From Arctopsyche grandis (Eukaryota; Arthropoda; Insecta; Trichoptera; Hydropsychidae), in NCBI RefSeq assembly GCF_051622035.1, contig NC_135367.1, positions 6,732,501 to 6,796,500 on the forward strand: DNA of 64,000 bases. The letters run 5' to 3'. A program made the position numbers and the translations under genes. Below the pieces are notes generated by a model. The model did no database searches. It worked only from the letters and a program-made list of their open reading frames with translations, and was not told where the DNA came from. How positions within the stretch are numbered: the stretch's first letter is position 1; each line of letters opens with the position of its first letter. Shown one piece after another: positions 25,401 through 34,567 of this stretch.

Positions 25401-28400
25401 CGTGCCGTTAATTGTTAATTGTTCGCCTTGCTTTGTTAAAGGTTCGCCGAATCTTTTTTTTTGCACTCAAGCTTTGTAAATAGACCCAAAACGCCCTGAC
25501 TCCTGGAAAAAGCACGCTTTCTATCCGCCCTTTAGATATTATGCTGACCTATAGTTTGACGATTCAAATTATTTCCGAAACATCACATACACAAAGACAA
25601 AAAAATCATATTCGTATTATAGAAAGAATTTATTAAGTTTTATTTTTAGTTGAATTTGTAATGAATTTAATTTACGACAAGAATACACCAATCAGATAAG
25701 AAAATTTCATGGAACTCGGCTTTTCCGTACAATGAAGTACAAGCTTGGAATTTTAATATGCAAAGCAGAAGACGCTAAAAATGCGATAGATGAATAAAGA
25801 TATACATTTTATTGCTATTTGTACTAAAATATATGATATGTATAGGTACCTACGTTTTTAAGATATATTATACTAAGAATAGAAAAGTACCAACATTTTC
25901 TTTATGAACATGTAGATTTAAGCTATTACTTACTTCAATTATTTAATCTACAAATATGAGATTATGAGTAGAGTAAGAACTCTTGTATATACTTTTTAGA
26001 ATACATACAAAGTTTTTCTTTTGCAAGTTTATCAAATATTATATACCACTAACTGAAAAATGTAGCAGAGATCGAAGCCCAATGAAGAGTAATTATATTA
26101 TAGCTAGATAACTCACGGCAGGAATAGAGAATAGAATTTCATATATAATACTTCAATCATATTCTCCATATACATATGAGCCTTCATGGAAAAAAAGATT
26201 ACGTAATAAAAATTTTATTCTTCCATGAATACAAGAAAAAGGATTAATATGGGGCGTGAAAATTTGGTCTAGAAATAGTTGCCGACCATTTAGGATAAAA
26301 TTATATGTACATATGTATATAGGTACAAAAATTTTATTGGTCAGTTTTTTCTATAAATGGTAAATAACTTTTACTAAAATTTATTGATAATAGTTTACTA
26401 AATTGATACAAATGCACGGTCAGTAAAAAGTTTATTGTCTTTTTTTTTGACAAACAGACCTTAGACAATCATTCAGTGACCGATAATATAATATAACACT
26501 GACCAAATCAAACGAAGTTACTGATCAAATAAACACAGGTGAAAGTATATGTATGTACATAATAATATGTGGTAAAAGTATTTAAATGAAACATTTAGAA
26601 GCTAAAACTTATTTTCTAAAAAAGCGAAATGAAATTTGGAATTATGTAGACGATTCATTTATAAAAAGCAAAAAAAGCGAACATAAAATTTCCATTAAAT
26701 TTATTTGTTAAGTTATCTTATCAGAAAAACGTAAAGAAGGTTTGTAAAAAATAACAAAATAATTTTATTTTTCATTTGTCAATATTTAATGGTTCGGTGA
26801 CTATTTCGCACACGTCATTAAAATCTCATTCATGGAATATCTGGCACTTGAAAACTCCACCCACTGAGAGTCAAAATGGCGAACTATCACACTAACGAGA
26901 ATTCGAGTGCCAGATATTCCGCATTCGTGATAATCGTGGCAAAGATTGTCGTGTGCGAGATCGCCATGTGCGATATTGTCCGTTTACCATATTGAATTCT
27001 GAATTATGGAAACATACAAAAGCCTGTATTTATTCGGGCAGTAACAGCATTTTATTATAGAAATTGGCGAGCCTCAAAACGCTGAACATCTCGACATTTT
27101 GCAAGGAAGTGAGTAAAGTTACCAATTTGTTGGAACCGTTTCAATGAAAATCAGATAAATTGGCAAACTCTGACAGGAAACGATCGACCTGGAGTCACAA
27201 ATCCAAGGTCTGGCCAGCAGAAACCAGTGGGATTTGAACCCGTTACCACTCTGTTCAAAGCATTATATGCTAACCACATTCTGCTGGTATATAATATTTG
27301 TATTACTTCCACGCTTGCTTAGCAAAAAAATTTGAGCATTGTCCCTTAGCGACGAGACGGTATCTGGACAAAGACGAACAACCACCAATAATAATAGGAG
27401 TCGTGTTTCTCCAAAGAGGTGGCAAGGAGGAAGAGGAGGAGGAGGACACAGGAGGGGAAAATGGGTGGCTGAAATTCCTCGATCGTCTGCACGGATTTGA
27501 TTTAAAAAGTCTCCAAATGCTCGACATGTCACGAAGAAAACGACCTCAAAACATGGAACCACATAGCAACACCACATAAATACGAATCGTCATAGACAAT
27601 GCGCGCGTATGACGTAACAAGTACATATGTACATAACAACGCGTGGGAAAATCTCAAAAGATGCCTCAGAAATGATAGTTGGAAGGGTACAAATGTAACT
27701 CACTTTACAAAGGGTTTTCCACACGTACATTTTAGGTATATATGAGGGTACATACATACATATGTAGTTATGTACACTCTCGGTAGGTTACGTAATAAAA
27801 AGATCGTAAAAATATGAACGGGGTACGGTCGGTGTACATTCGAAAGCTCTGGCTGAAAATTTTCACACACACGAGCACTGTAAAATAAATCGTAAAAGCA
27901 GGAATAGTGATCGACCAACAAAATATAGGTTAATATATGCTAACCGCATTCATTCGTGTCAGTAAAATTTTGCAAAAAAAAAATTACTATGTATATTTTT
28001 ATTTTTATTTTTATTTTACAAAATCAATTAATCAAGCACACTCGTCTAACAGATTGCTCCAAAGCGACGAGTGTGCTAAAAAGATTAAGAAGTACAATAG
28101 GAAAAAATACAAGTTATATATATGTTACACCGAATCCGTGAAATTGTCTATTACACGCATTCGGCAAGAGAATTGCTGAATGCGTGAAAAATGCAAGCAT
28201 GTTGCCCAGTTCACGGATTCCGTAAATTCTTTGGCGAATGCGTGTATTCGGCAAGAATTTGTCTGCTCAAAGCATGGAGTCGGCAAATAGACAGCAGCGC
28301 TCCGGTGTTGTTTTTTAGAACTGGACAGCGTGGACAAGTGTCAAAGTGACAGCTGAATGAGGATGTTTAATTTAGTTTAATTTACATATTATTATGTATA

Positions 28401-31400
28401 ATATGACTACATACATATGTTTCGATCATCTCATATGACTTATACATAAATCAATGCCATTTTTATACATTTTGATCAATATTTTAACAGTGAAACATAT
28501 GTATGTAGTCATATTATACATAATAATATGTAAATTAAACATCCTTATTCAGCTGTCACTTTGACACTTGGTTATAATATAACACGCTGTCCAGTTCACG
28601 CATTCGGCAAAGAATTTACGGAATCCGTGAACTGGGCAACATGCTTGCATTTTTCACGCATTCGGCAATTCTCTTGCCGAATGCTTGTAATAGACAATTT
28701 CATGGATTCGGTGTAACATATACAAATAAACAAATTATATATACAAATATACAAATTAAATATGGAAAGGATAACTAAATAAAACATGAAATCATCATTA
28801 ACAACACTAACTCAACCTTTCTAAATGGTCGCGACCTCCATAACTTAGGAAGTGGTGCAGAGAATGAAGAGAGACGTGACAAATGTCAATGGCACCATCC
28901 AGTGAATTTAAGAAACGGAGGCCGCGAGGAATGGGACAATAACTAAATGCCACAGTTCTAGCTAAAGGAGTGTGAAAAAGGGGACGATGGCGGGTCCATA
29001 GCACACTCTCTGGAGCACGAAGGCCCAACTCAGCCAGGATAGACGGACAGGAGATACAGCCTCTAAATATGGAAAACAAGAACTTGATGAGGGCAACACT
29101 CCTCCTGTGGTCAAGAGAAGTGTAGCCGACCATACCCATGACAAATTTTGAAGGAAATAAGTATAGGTAAATCCCATGTTGCTCCTTATAAAGCAGTCTG
29201 AGAAATCGTCTTTGGACAAGTTCAAGCTTCACAGATAGAGACTTAGTGTAAGGATTCCAGATTATAGAGGCGTATTCCAAGATACTCCTAACTAGAGTAT
29301 TGTACAGCAATCTCAAAACAGCGGGATTATGGTAGTGTCGAGAATTACGAAAGACAAACCCAAGCATTCGTGAGGCAGAGGAACACACAGAGTCGATATG
29401 AACAGAGAAATTTAGGTCACTCTGGAATGCAACCCCAAGATCAACAGTTGAATCGATCCAGTTCAATAAAAAGTTACCAACAAGATATGGAAAGGTACGA
29501 TCGGGGGTGAATCTGGATCTGGATATATATAATATATGTATGGTTATAAATCGTGTCGTTATTATGATGGACATGTGTGTATCTTTCACAATTGATCGCG
29601 CTGTCCAATGTGATGAAAGTCTTCTTGGATTAAGTCAGGGGTGTCGTTATGGTTGAGCAGTGGCGTAGAATAAATAAAGAAGTCAAAAGCCATAATCTAT
29701 CTATATCAAATGAGTTTCATTGACTAGAAAATATTGCTCAACAAGGCGTGAAAGTCTTTATATTTTGTTACGATATAAAGAACAAAGTTGCTTTATGAGT
29801 ATTATTCAAGGGATTGACAATATTTATTTATTTAACCCTTTGAATGCTGACCGACGCCGATCGGCGTTTGGCCAACAAGTCCATCGGCCTGTAATACGCC
29901 GATAGGAGTTGCTTTTTAAGTATGTGAAAAATAAACAAGAATACTACCCGCTAAGCCTTTCTAGATAGCATTGAACAAAAAATGCATTGAATATGGGTCG
30001 TGTAATCCGTTTCAATGTTTATAAATACTGGTTGACACCGGAATTTCTGAATTTATAACCACAGCAGAATTTCTCGATGGAAATCCCTAACTGCTGAGTA
30101 TTTAAGACTGTGGCTTGGCATTTAGATTGCGAGCATCACATTTTAACATCAATGAAGAATATGGAACTAGTTTTGGAAAAATACATTCGTTTAATAGACT
30201 TATTTTGTTTATTTTACATTATATTGTTGCAAGATAGTCTAAGCGCACCTTTACAAAACTCGAAATCCTTGGCGGTAGTTATCTAGAGTAGTGATCAAGG
30301 ATTTGTTTGAAATTTTCAGCGTGGCGGGCTTTCAACAGAAAATACGTCAAAGGGTTAATGAGTTAAAGGGTCAACAGAAAAGCACTCAAAGATTTAATGA
30401 GGTAAATCAACTTCCATTTTTTTTACTAGCCTCTTCTTACTAACACTTATAAATCAATAGAGAACAAAATTTGATTCAAGTCAAATTTATTTATTAAACC
30501 AACTTGGGTATACAAAGTCGATTCAAGATAATAATAAAATAATAATAAAAATAAGAATAAGAAAGGAAAAAGTAAACAAGAAATGGAAATAACAAAATAA
30601 ATGAAAATAGAACAGTAAAATGATGACCAAAAAAAAAAAGAAAATATAGAAAGAAATGAAGATATAGGAAAAGAAGAATTATAAAAAAACCCTTGAATTA
30701 AAAAAAAACATCTAGCTTGTTTTTGTAAAATTTAAGGTTTTTCAGAAATTAATGCATTGGGTAGATAATTCCAAACTTTTACCACTCTGTTTGAAAAGAA
30801 GCAATCTTTAATGAATTCGTTCGATTTTTATTTTAAGAATCTGAGAGAGTGACCTCTAAGATGATTGTTGTCATTGAACATAACGAGGACAATTGTTATG
30901 ATTATTAATGTACTAGAATTAAAAAATTATCGTCCTTCAGCGGTGGGTGTTGCGACTTACGTCAAGCAAACAGAACGCGAATCCACAGGCTTGACTTGAC
31001 TGACATTAATATTGCATGCGAAATGAATAAACGTTCGTGTATTTTTAGGTTGACTTCACTTTCAACATGCATCATCAACAAGTGAATCAAAATGTTAATG
31101 TACATATGTATATACATATGTAACCTATTTACATAAGTTTTCGACTTTTTAATTCAGTTATAAATACATTGAGATTAAATTGCCAATTTCACTACATTTC
31201 AGATAAGGCAAATTAAGCTACCAAAGCGGAAAATGATAATTCCAACTTGGACTCGTAAAAGTGGTCATAAATCCATATAAATCGAATGCCTCGCCGTGAA
31301 ACGATCCTTTATTATTTTTTTTTTTGGTGTTTTATTACAGGTTTACCTTAGTTCTATAAATCTTTTCAAGTAAAAGCATCCGAGGTTTCATAATACGTAC

Positions 31401-33533
31401 CTATACGTACATATAAGGCCGCCGAGAGGGGAGGAAGCTGGGGTTAAAGATCCAGGGCCCGGACTACTTGAGGGGCCCCGTGTTGGGACGTTCGACTGAT
31501 CGATATTGATATTTTATGTTATTCTACATAAAAAAACACATACATATCTCTTTCATTCCTATTATTTTTCATGTGAAATCGTATCTGTTATATCATACCT
31601 TCTTATTCGATTATTTAAAAAAATAGCATTTAACATATAGGTATTTTTCCAATCGTTCTGACAGATTTTTCGCATATTAAAAATATATCTATAATATTTT
31701 ATTTATTTTTGGTTTGTTATAGGTAGAGGTAGGATAGTCACAGTGCTATCCATTGTTCGGCAAACCTTTAACAATGCATTTACAACCTTTGAACAATACA
31801 CGCCCCCCTCAGGCTCCGGTGACTAGTCATAGGGTATGGAATTATTAGGCGGCCCTGGGTACTCACATACATACATATATAACAGTGAAATTCAACCATT
31901 ACTATTTTTTAATAGATCTTCATACATAGAATATGCAACTATTTTGTAAAAATTCATAGCAAAAAAAATAATTCAACAATATATGTAAAAGTGATTTATA
32001 ATTTGTTAAATGACTTCAGGCATAAAGCTGGTGGTAAATTAAATCAGTGATATGTAAAATATGATAAATAAAAGAAGTACCATATCAACATTAGTACCAA
32101 AGTACCAAATCTTAGTCTAAGGATATACATATGTATATGTAATTGCGATAAAAATAAAGAGTGGTAAATTCTGCTATGCTGGCGTGAAAAATACAAATTT
32201 TGAACTTTCATCGATGGATTTAGAAGAAAAATCAAGGGAACGTTAGTTAACAAATTTCATTGATTTTGAAAAATGTCCCGAACCTCCAAACAATCGTTTT
32301 TGTTTCGGTGAAAATTTTGGCCTCCTTATATTTCATAAAATTCGTAATTTTTTGGTGTATTTTGTGTGTTCAAAGTAAAGCTTCAAGTAAACCCAAGGAA
32401 GCTCTCAACGACTTTTATTTTCAAAATAATCTCGGGAACATGAAAATAGTGACGACTTTCTGAAAAGAACAATTCTCCCATACAATACAAATACGAAACG
32501 GTGATTTTGAGCGAAACGGTGACTTTGAATTCTTGATAATCAACATATACTAATCATATAAGACCCATTTCAACTGAAATAGATTGACTTTTACTTTTTT
32601 AATTACTTTGGAATTCGAAACTATTCTCAAAAAAGAGTAATATAAAAAAAAAACAAAATCGATTGCTTGGAGGTACAGGACATTTTTTAAAATCAATGTT
32701 TTTTTTTTATTTAAAGTTCCCTTGACCAAAATTCACATTTTCACTCCGGCCTAATGTATAGATATAATAAATAAGAAAATATAGTACTATACCCATGCAG
32801 ATACGTATTTCATCCCCTGTGTATGCACATATGTGGGGGATGAAATATGTTTTTCTAACAAGGTCGACACATAAACGTGGGAAGAACCTCTGTCAAAACA
32901 AGATGAATTCATACGATCGATTATATCACTTGTTATACGAAACATATACATACATATGTAAGTTCAATTTTATATAGTGAAATATTTCAAGTGAAAATAT
33001 ATTTTCACTGACGTTTCAGTGAAATAATGTTGGGTTGGTTTTATTCATTTAAGATTAGATTGTAAGGGTGGGTATTATTTAAGGATGAGATAGGTTAGGT
33101 AAAGTAAGGGTTGTCCCTATTCATTTAAGATTGGGTTGTTAGGGTTAAATTTATAGAGTTAAACATTGTAAATTCAATGTTTGATACATTTTCACCGCTT
33201 GAATTGGTGAATATGTATATATTTTCACTTAAAATATGCTTTCACTGTAACATATTCATATACATACATACACAGATTACCTAAACACAATCTGTTTTAG
33301 ATAATGAGCATTTATAAGAATTGTAAATAGATTTTTGTTCTCTTTTTCCTATTATGCTGTACATTAACATTAGAATAATATAGTACCATGATTACTAACA
33401 AAATTAAATTAAAATTGTAAAATAGAAAATGATCAGTAGATCAGTAGCTATTAATTATATTAAATTATGTTCACAATACATAAGATGTATTGTGAACATA
33501 ATTTAGTAATAATAAAGAGCATTCAAAAATCAA

Positions 33534-33571
<38 letters not shown>

Positions 33572-34449
33572 GTGTAATAATAAGTTTAGACGAAGTGAAC
33601 AGTCACTAGAGCAATGAAGCCAATCGATTTTGAACTTGCAGAATGGATGACTGAAATTTTAAATATATAAACGTTCATATACGAGTTGAGAGATTAAAAT
33701 CTGCCCCGGCAAAGGGTCGAGTCGAGCATGCATATACAGTTTTTCCACGAAACGCGAAAATCGTGAATTTTACACTCGTTTTTTCAGAACGAAGCGAGGC
33801 GCTATCGCACTTCTTCGTCGAAACTTCAGCACTTTCAGATACGCGATCTGAAGTCGGTTGCTGAAATTCCACGCAGACTCTGCGTGAATTTTCCGACCGA
33901 AAAGATCTGGGTCACAACAGGGAAACGCTGCAGTGAAAACATAAAGTTGTTTGTCACCGACACGCCAAAGTTGCAAAACTTGCATCCAAACAGATCGGTA
34001 AAATGGTCGTCGTTAACTTTAAGGCGTAAAGTTTTAAATTTGAAAATACTATGCGTATTGGCGACTGCATGGCGTCTGTCTTAAATCTATATGTATATAT
34101 GTATGTCTTATTTTTCTAAGTGAAATTAATCGACGAGCTTACCCAGGCTACGGTTCCGTCCAAGTACCATTGTAACGAAATGGAGGATTGGTTTGTCAAC
34201 GCGTCCAGGACACTTCTGCTCCAGGTCACGTGCTCCCAATGATCCGTCATTATGGCGGCGCACAGCATCGCCGTTGAACAACTAAATAACAAAAGCAAAG
34301 CTAAGTAATGAATAGAATATGAAAAATACAATGTGTGGGTAAAATATTTTGCCCGTGTGGGCAAAACTTACCCCGGAAATAACTAATGCGAACGCTTCAA
34401 AATAATACATGGGCTTATAATATCGTCGCGTCAAAATTATGTCCTTCAT
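10128..34449 (-). CDS. Four-transmembrane protein, PMP22/claudin/calcium-channel-gamma superfamily (six exons)
   Basis: Coding exons, 5' to 3' on the minus strand: 34449-34372, 34281-34143, 11458-11365, 10819-10700, 10614-10477, 10405-10128. All have GT-AG borders, and all phases agree except the first junction. The product is about 280 residues: TM1 with AMLCAAIMTDHW, an extracellular loop carrying NQSS (N-glycosylation) and the GGIWTLC block that corresponds to the GLWxxC signature, TM2 (SISCALVCLIVLGSAALVGA), TM3 (SAVLVTGVMYLLAG), a loop, and TM4 (GWGGVALCTVTSFFWILL). The TDxW after TM1 and the TM2-TM3 pattern resemble CACNG/stargazin-like proteins. Such proteins act at the plasma membrane as junction proteins or channel and receptor subunits; which of these applies is not decided. 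The 22.7-kb intron between exons 2 and 3 is full of transposons. Confidence 0.8.
10477..10614 (-). CDS. Four-TM protein, exon 5 (TM2 and TM3)
   Basis: Acceptor TATAACAG and donor GCAG/GTATTT. Encodes two hydrophobic segments separated by the short loop FGVCKHQI, typical of TM2-TM3 in this superfamily. Phase 1 at both ends. Confidence 0.88.
10700..10819 (-). CDS. Four-TM protein, exon 4 (loop 1)
   Basis: Acceptor TATTTGCAG and donor CACA/GTGAGA. Encodes a hydrophilic segment with a single cysteine (KAHSCVNYLAGG), the likely partner of the GIWTLC cysteine. Phase 1 at both ends. Confidence 0.8.
10871..10985. repeat. Fold-back element in intron 3 of the four-TM gene
   Basis: Left arm 10871-10923 and right arm 10929-10985 are inverted copies, with a perfect core of about 30 bp (CGAAAAATGAACTCGTACCA and more) and a 5-base loop. 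It forms a strong hairpin in the pre-mRNA. Confidence 0.85.
11365..11458 (-). CDS. Four-TM protein, exon 3 (claudin-type GxWxxC block)
   Basis: Acceptor TTTATTACAG and donor AACAG/GTAATA. Encodes VVHKNQKNKYVRNT followed by MNGGIWTLCVTLT. The Gly-Ile-Trp-x-x-Cys corresponds to the GLWxxC signature of the superfamily. Phase 0 in, phase 1 out. Confidence 0.85.
11590..13015. mobile_element. Composite of inverted and direct copies of one DNA-transposon family
   Basis: Three copies of a block containing GTGTTTTCGGTGATATTTTA and GGATATGCATAC: direct at about 11600-11930 and 11934-12180, inverted at about 12640-13015. The outer ends share GTGGTACGTGGCACGTG-like sequence, in inverse orientation at 11950 and 12985. 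No coding region. It looks like one non-autonomous TIR element beside, or inserted in, a partial sister copy. Confidence 0.7.
13016..13738. other. Intronic AT-rich DNA
   Basis: No gene or repeat recognised. Confidence 0.5.
13739..14444. mobile_element. Non-autonomous TIR element
   Basis: TGTTCGACA... at 13739 and its inverse at 14436-14444 begin TIRs of about 45 bp that include GGTTCAGAGACGAGATATGA. The interior (about 610 bp) has only short ORFs. I could not confirm a target duplication, so the superfamily is open. Confidence 0.75.
14445..15152. other. Intronic AT-rich DNA
   Basis: No supported feature. Confidence 0.5.
15153..15823. mobile_element. hAT-like MITE with CAGRGCTGTGG ends, carrying an inner MITE
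   Basis: Ends CAGAGCTGTGGGGT and the inverse of CAGGGCTGTGGAGT. The flanks ACTTATTA and ATTAATTA match at six of eight positions, a decayed 8-bp duplication. About 15400-15602 is an inverted copy of the GGTTCGGTGATTA family, so it was probably inserted here. Confidence 0.65.
15824..16284. other. Intronic AT-rich DNA
   Basis: Nothing recognised. Confidence 0.5.
16289..16851 (+). mobile_element. piggyBac-like MITE, copy 1
   Basis: Begins CCCTTTGAATGCTGACC immediately after TTAA (16285-16288) and ends GACGTCAGCAGTCAAAGGG. The right-hand TTAA has decayed to CTGG. A TTAA target and CCCTTTG ends are piggyBac hallmarks. The family recurs at 29836, 46120 and 47430. Confidence 0.82.
16852..17683. 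other. Intronic DNA without recognised features
   Basis: Mixed composition; short ORFs only. Confidence 0.45.
17684..17870 (+). mobile_element. GGTTCGGTGA-family MITE
   Basis: Begins GGTTCGGTGATTATTGG and is flanked by the direct repeat TTTACGAA (17676-17683 and 17871-17878). It contains the family block ACTAACGAGAAC...ATATTCCG also found at 26900. The right end is shortened compared with the copy at 5695. Confidence 0.75.
18034..18200 (+). repeat. SINE head fragment (tRNA-like)
   Basis: GCCAGCAGTATGGCTCGGTG opens a tRNA-like A-box region, followed by GGGTCCGATCCCATGC (B-box region) and GGATATTTGTGACTC. The copy stops at GATTTCATCCATGG, where the minisatellite begins. It is not a functional tRNA. 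Confidence 0.8.
18190..18445 (+). repeat. TTCCGGATCC minisatellite
   Basis: About nine degenerate units of roughly 25-30 bp built on CAGTTCCGGATCCCGATTT. Two overlapping ORFs translate it to repetitive peptides and are not genes. It abuts the truncated SINE, so it may have expanded from the junction. Confidence 0.85.
18446..18598 (-). repeat. Interspersed repeat with ACCCGGCTTCGCTCAG end
   Basis: The reverse complement matches 43704-43860, starting GGTTTTACCCGGCTTCGCTC. This short family end is possibly related to the CCCGTT-type repeats that begin CTAGCTGAACCCGGC. Confidence 0.65.
18599..19552. other. Intronic DNA without recognised features
   Basis: No supported feature. Confidence 0.45.
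19590..20410. mobile_element. Candidate TIR element containing a CCCGTT-repeat copy
   Basis: The end CCGGTTTATTGGTAAATAAC (near 19607) is mirrored near 20379 by AATTTACCGGTAAATACCGG. The interspersed CCCGTT family copy (19912-20320, beginning CTAGCTGAACCCGGCATGC and ending with a CAGTCAGACAAAGAGACAAA tail) lies between. The outer boundaries and the target duplication are unclear. Confidence 0.5.
20668..20770 (-). repeat. SINE fragment
   Basis: Partial minus-orientation copy with AAATTGACAAACTTTGAAAA and GAAACGATTGACCTTGGAGTC, matching the body of the family. The tail and most of the head are missing. Confidence 0.6.
20771..21714. other. Intronic AT-rich DNA
   Basis: No supported feature. 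Confidence 0.45.
21895..22532 (+). mobile_element. hAT-like MITE with CAGGGCCG ends
   Basis: CAGGGCCGCGACTAGGAG at the left and the inverse of CAGGCCCGTGTC at the right. The flanks CATATACA (21887-21894) and TATATACA (22533-22540) differ at one base. About 180 bp to the left (21715-21894) also matches the flank of the related element at 38137, so both loci share more than the element itself. Confidence 0.75.
22545..22925 (+). repeat. SINE copy with degraded head
   Basis: GGCGCCGGGTTAGATCCC (B-box region), TGCTGCTGGTCAGA, the body, and a 3' end CCTTCCTGGTATATATATG. It lies directly right of the hAT MITE at 21895. Confidence 0.75.
22940..23210. other. Short patch with CRE-like sites
   Basis: TGACGTCA at 23036-23043 and ACGTCACA near 23075. 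A weak candidate regulatory patch inside the long intron; no other support. Confidence 0.25.
23783..24408 (-). pseudogene. Non-LTR retrotransposon 3' fragment (minus)
   Basis: The minus-strand ORF 24408-24106 carries PPARTVLFRMAPIPRAIRLL and HLSGSL, matching the C-terminal region of the ORF at 28807-29525 (LARTVAFSYCPIPRGLRFL). After the stop there is a 3' untranslated region and an A/T-rich tail near 23783. Only the 3' end is present. Confidence 0.78.
24411..24898 (+). pseudogene. Non-LTR retrotransposon 3' fragment (plus), facing the previous copy
   Basis: ATGGCTCCTATTCCAAGAGC encodes the same MAPIPRA block, followed by stops, the family 3' untranslated region (CTGGTAGCCTGCGCTCATC) and a tail ending AATAAAAATAAACAAATAAA. 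The two copies lie head to head, 2 bp apart. Confidence 0.75.
24899..26790. other. Intronic DNA, no features recognised
   Basis: AT-rich, with no ORF of interest and no repeat with a second copy in the window. Confidence 0.5.
26791..26993 (+). mobile_element. GGTTCGGTGA-family MITE
   Basis: Starts GGTTCGGTGACTATTTCGCA and ends CGATATTGTCCGTTTACC; the inverted ends share TATCGCAC-like sequence. The flanks ATATTTAAT and ATATTGAAT are similar but not identical. Confidence 0.7.
27110..27292 (-). repeat. SINE fragment (head and upper body)
   Basis: AAACTCTGACAGGAAACGAT, then GGGATTTGAACCCGTTACC (B-box region inverted) and ATTCTGCTGGTATATA. Tail half absent. Confidence 0.75.
27293..28030. other. 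Intronic DNA with a purine-rich tract
   Basis: Contains a GGAGGAAGAGGAGGAGGAGG tract (near 27425) that opens ORFs on both strands; neither resembles a known protein. Confidence 0.45.
28036..28078. repeat. Short hairpin AGCACACTCGTC / GACGAGTGTGCT
   Basis: A 12-bp stem around a 19-base loop. A diverged copy lies at 19553-19595 (GCACACTCGTCTTACAGATC). Confidence 0.6.
28121..28716. mobile_element. Large palindromic element
   Basis: ATGTTACACCGAATCCGTGA at 28122 is mirrored by GGATTCGGTGTAACATAT near 28702. The arms (about 28121-28425 and 28490-28716) match over most of their length, including CATATGTATGTAGTCATATT. The left arm has an extra stretch of about 90 bp (28235-28325). No coding capacity. 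The long near-perfect arms suggest recent origin or arm-to-arm conversion. Confidence 0.85.
28807..29525 (-). pseudogene. Jockey/CR1-type reverse transcriptase, C-terminal fragment
   Basis: About 240 codons are open, with VDLGVAFQSDLNFSVHIDSV, LRLLYNTLVRSILEYASIIW and VQRRFLRLLYKEQHG: the region after the catalytic palm in Jockey/CR1-like ORF2 proteins. The YADD box and upstream domains are missing (5' truncation near 29525). It ends at a stop at 28807 and abuts the palindromic element. The upstream part of the ORF is not similar to RT. Confidence 0.85.
29836..30354 (+). mobile_element. piggyBac-like MITE, copy 2 (both TTAA sites intact)
   Basis: TTAA at 29832-29835, ends CCCTTTGAATGCTGACC and AATACGTCAAAGGG, then TTAA at 30355-30358. 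It has the same interior as copy 1, including ATGGAAATCCCTAACTGCTG and CTCGAAATCCTTGGCGGTAG. Confidence 0.88.
30359..33460. other. Intronic DNA, mostly featureless
   Basis: A-rich to 30720; a GC-richer patch (31420-31510) with AGGGCCCGGAC; AT-rich beyond. ORFs are short and without protein character. Confidence 0.45.
33461..33507. repeat. Hairpin
   Basis: TTAAATTATGTTCACAATAC pairs with its complement after a loop of about 3 bases (about 22-bp stem). Confidence 0.8.
33539..33566. repeat. (TA)n microsatellite
   Basis: About 14 uninterrupted TA units. Confidence 0.95.
33570..34142. other. Intronic patch of higher GC content
   Basis: 33690-34080 is less AT-rich than its surroundings, with ORFs on both strands that match nothing I recognise. 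It lies just downstream of exon 2 of the four-TM gene. Confidence 0.4.
34143..34281 (-). CDS. Four-TM protein, exon 2
   Basis: Acceptor TTATTTAG at 34283-34282 and donor TGG/GTAAGC. Encodes CSTAMLCAAIMTDHWEHVTW and the glycosylated start of loop 1, ending GTVAW. Ends in phase 0, which fits exon 3. Confidence 0.8.
34372..34449 (-). CDS. Four-TM protein, exon 1
   Basis: Starts at the first ATG of its open frame, with an A at -3, and encodes 26 residues (MKDIILTRRYYKPMYYFEAF, then six more including VISG) that open TM1. The donor reads GGGGTAAGT. As written, the exon ends in phase 0, while exon 2 needs phase 2. One G fewer in the GGGG run (34371-34374) would restore the frame and give a continuous TM1. 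Confidence 0.6.
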
Positions 34450-34567
34450 AGTAAAATAAATGTATGTACTCAATCTAAACAGCTTAATCCGATTTATGAA
34501 CAATATAATGAAATTTTATTATTAGAGACCAAATCAAGCATTGAAGTGCATTATATTTTATGTAGAT

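Noticed and set aside
27298..27579. ORFs on both strands with poly-Glu or poly-Ser
   Set aside because: Both arise from a GGAGGA purine tract; no domain, splice context or similarity recognised.
31420..31870. Possible TIR element with AGGCCGCC/GGCGGCCCTGG ends
   Set aside because: Ends do not match beyond a few bases and no target duplication was found.
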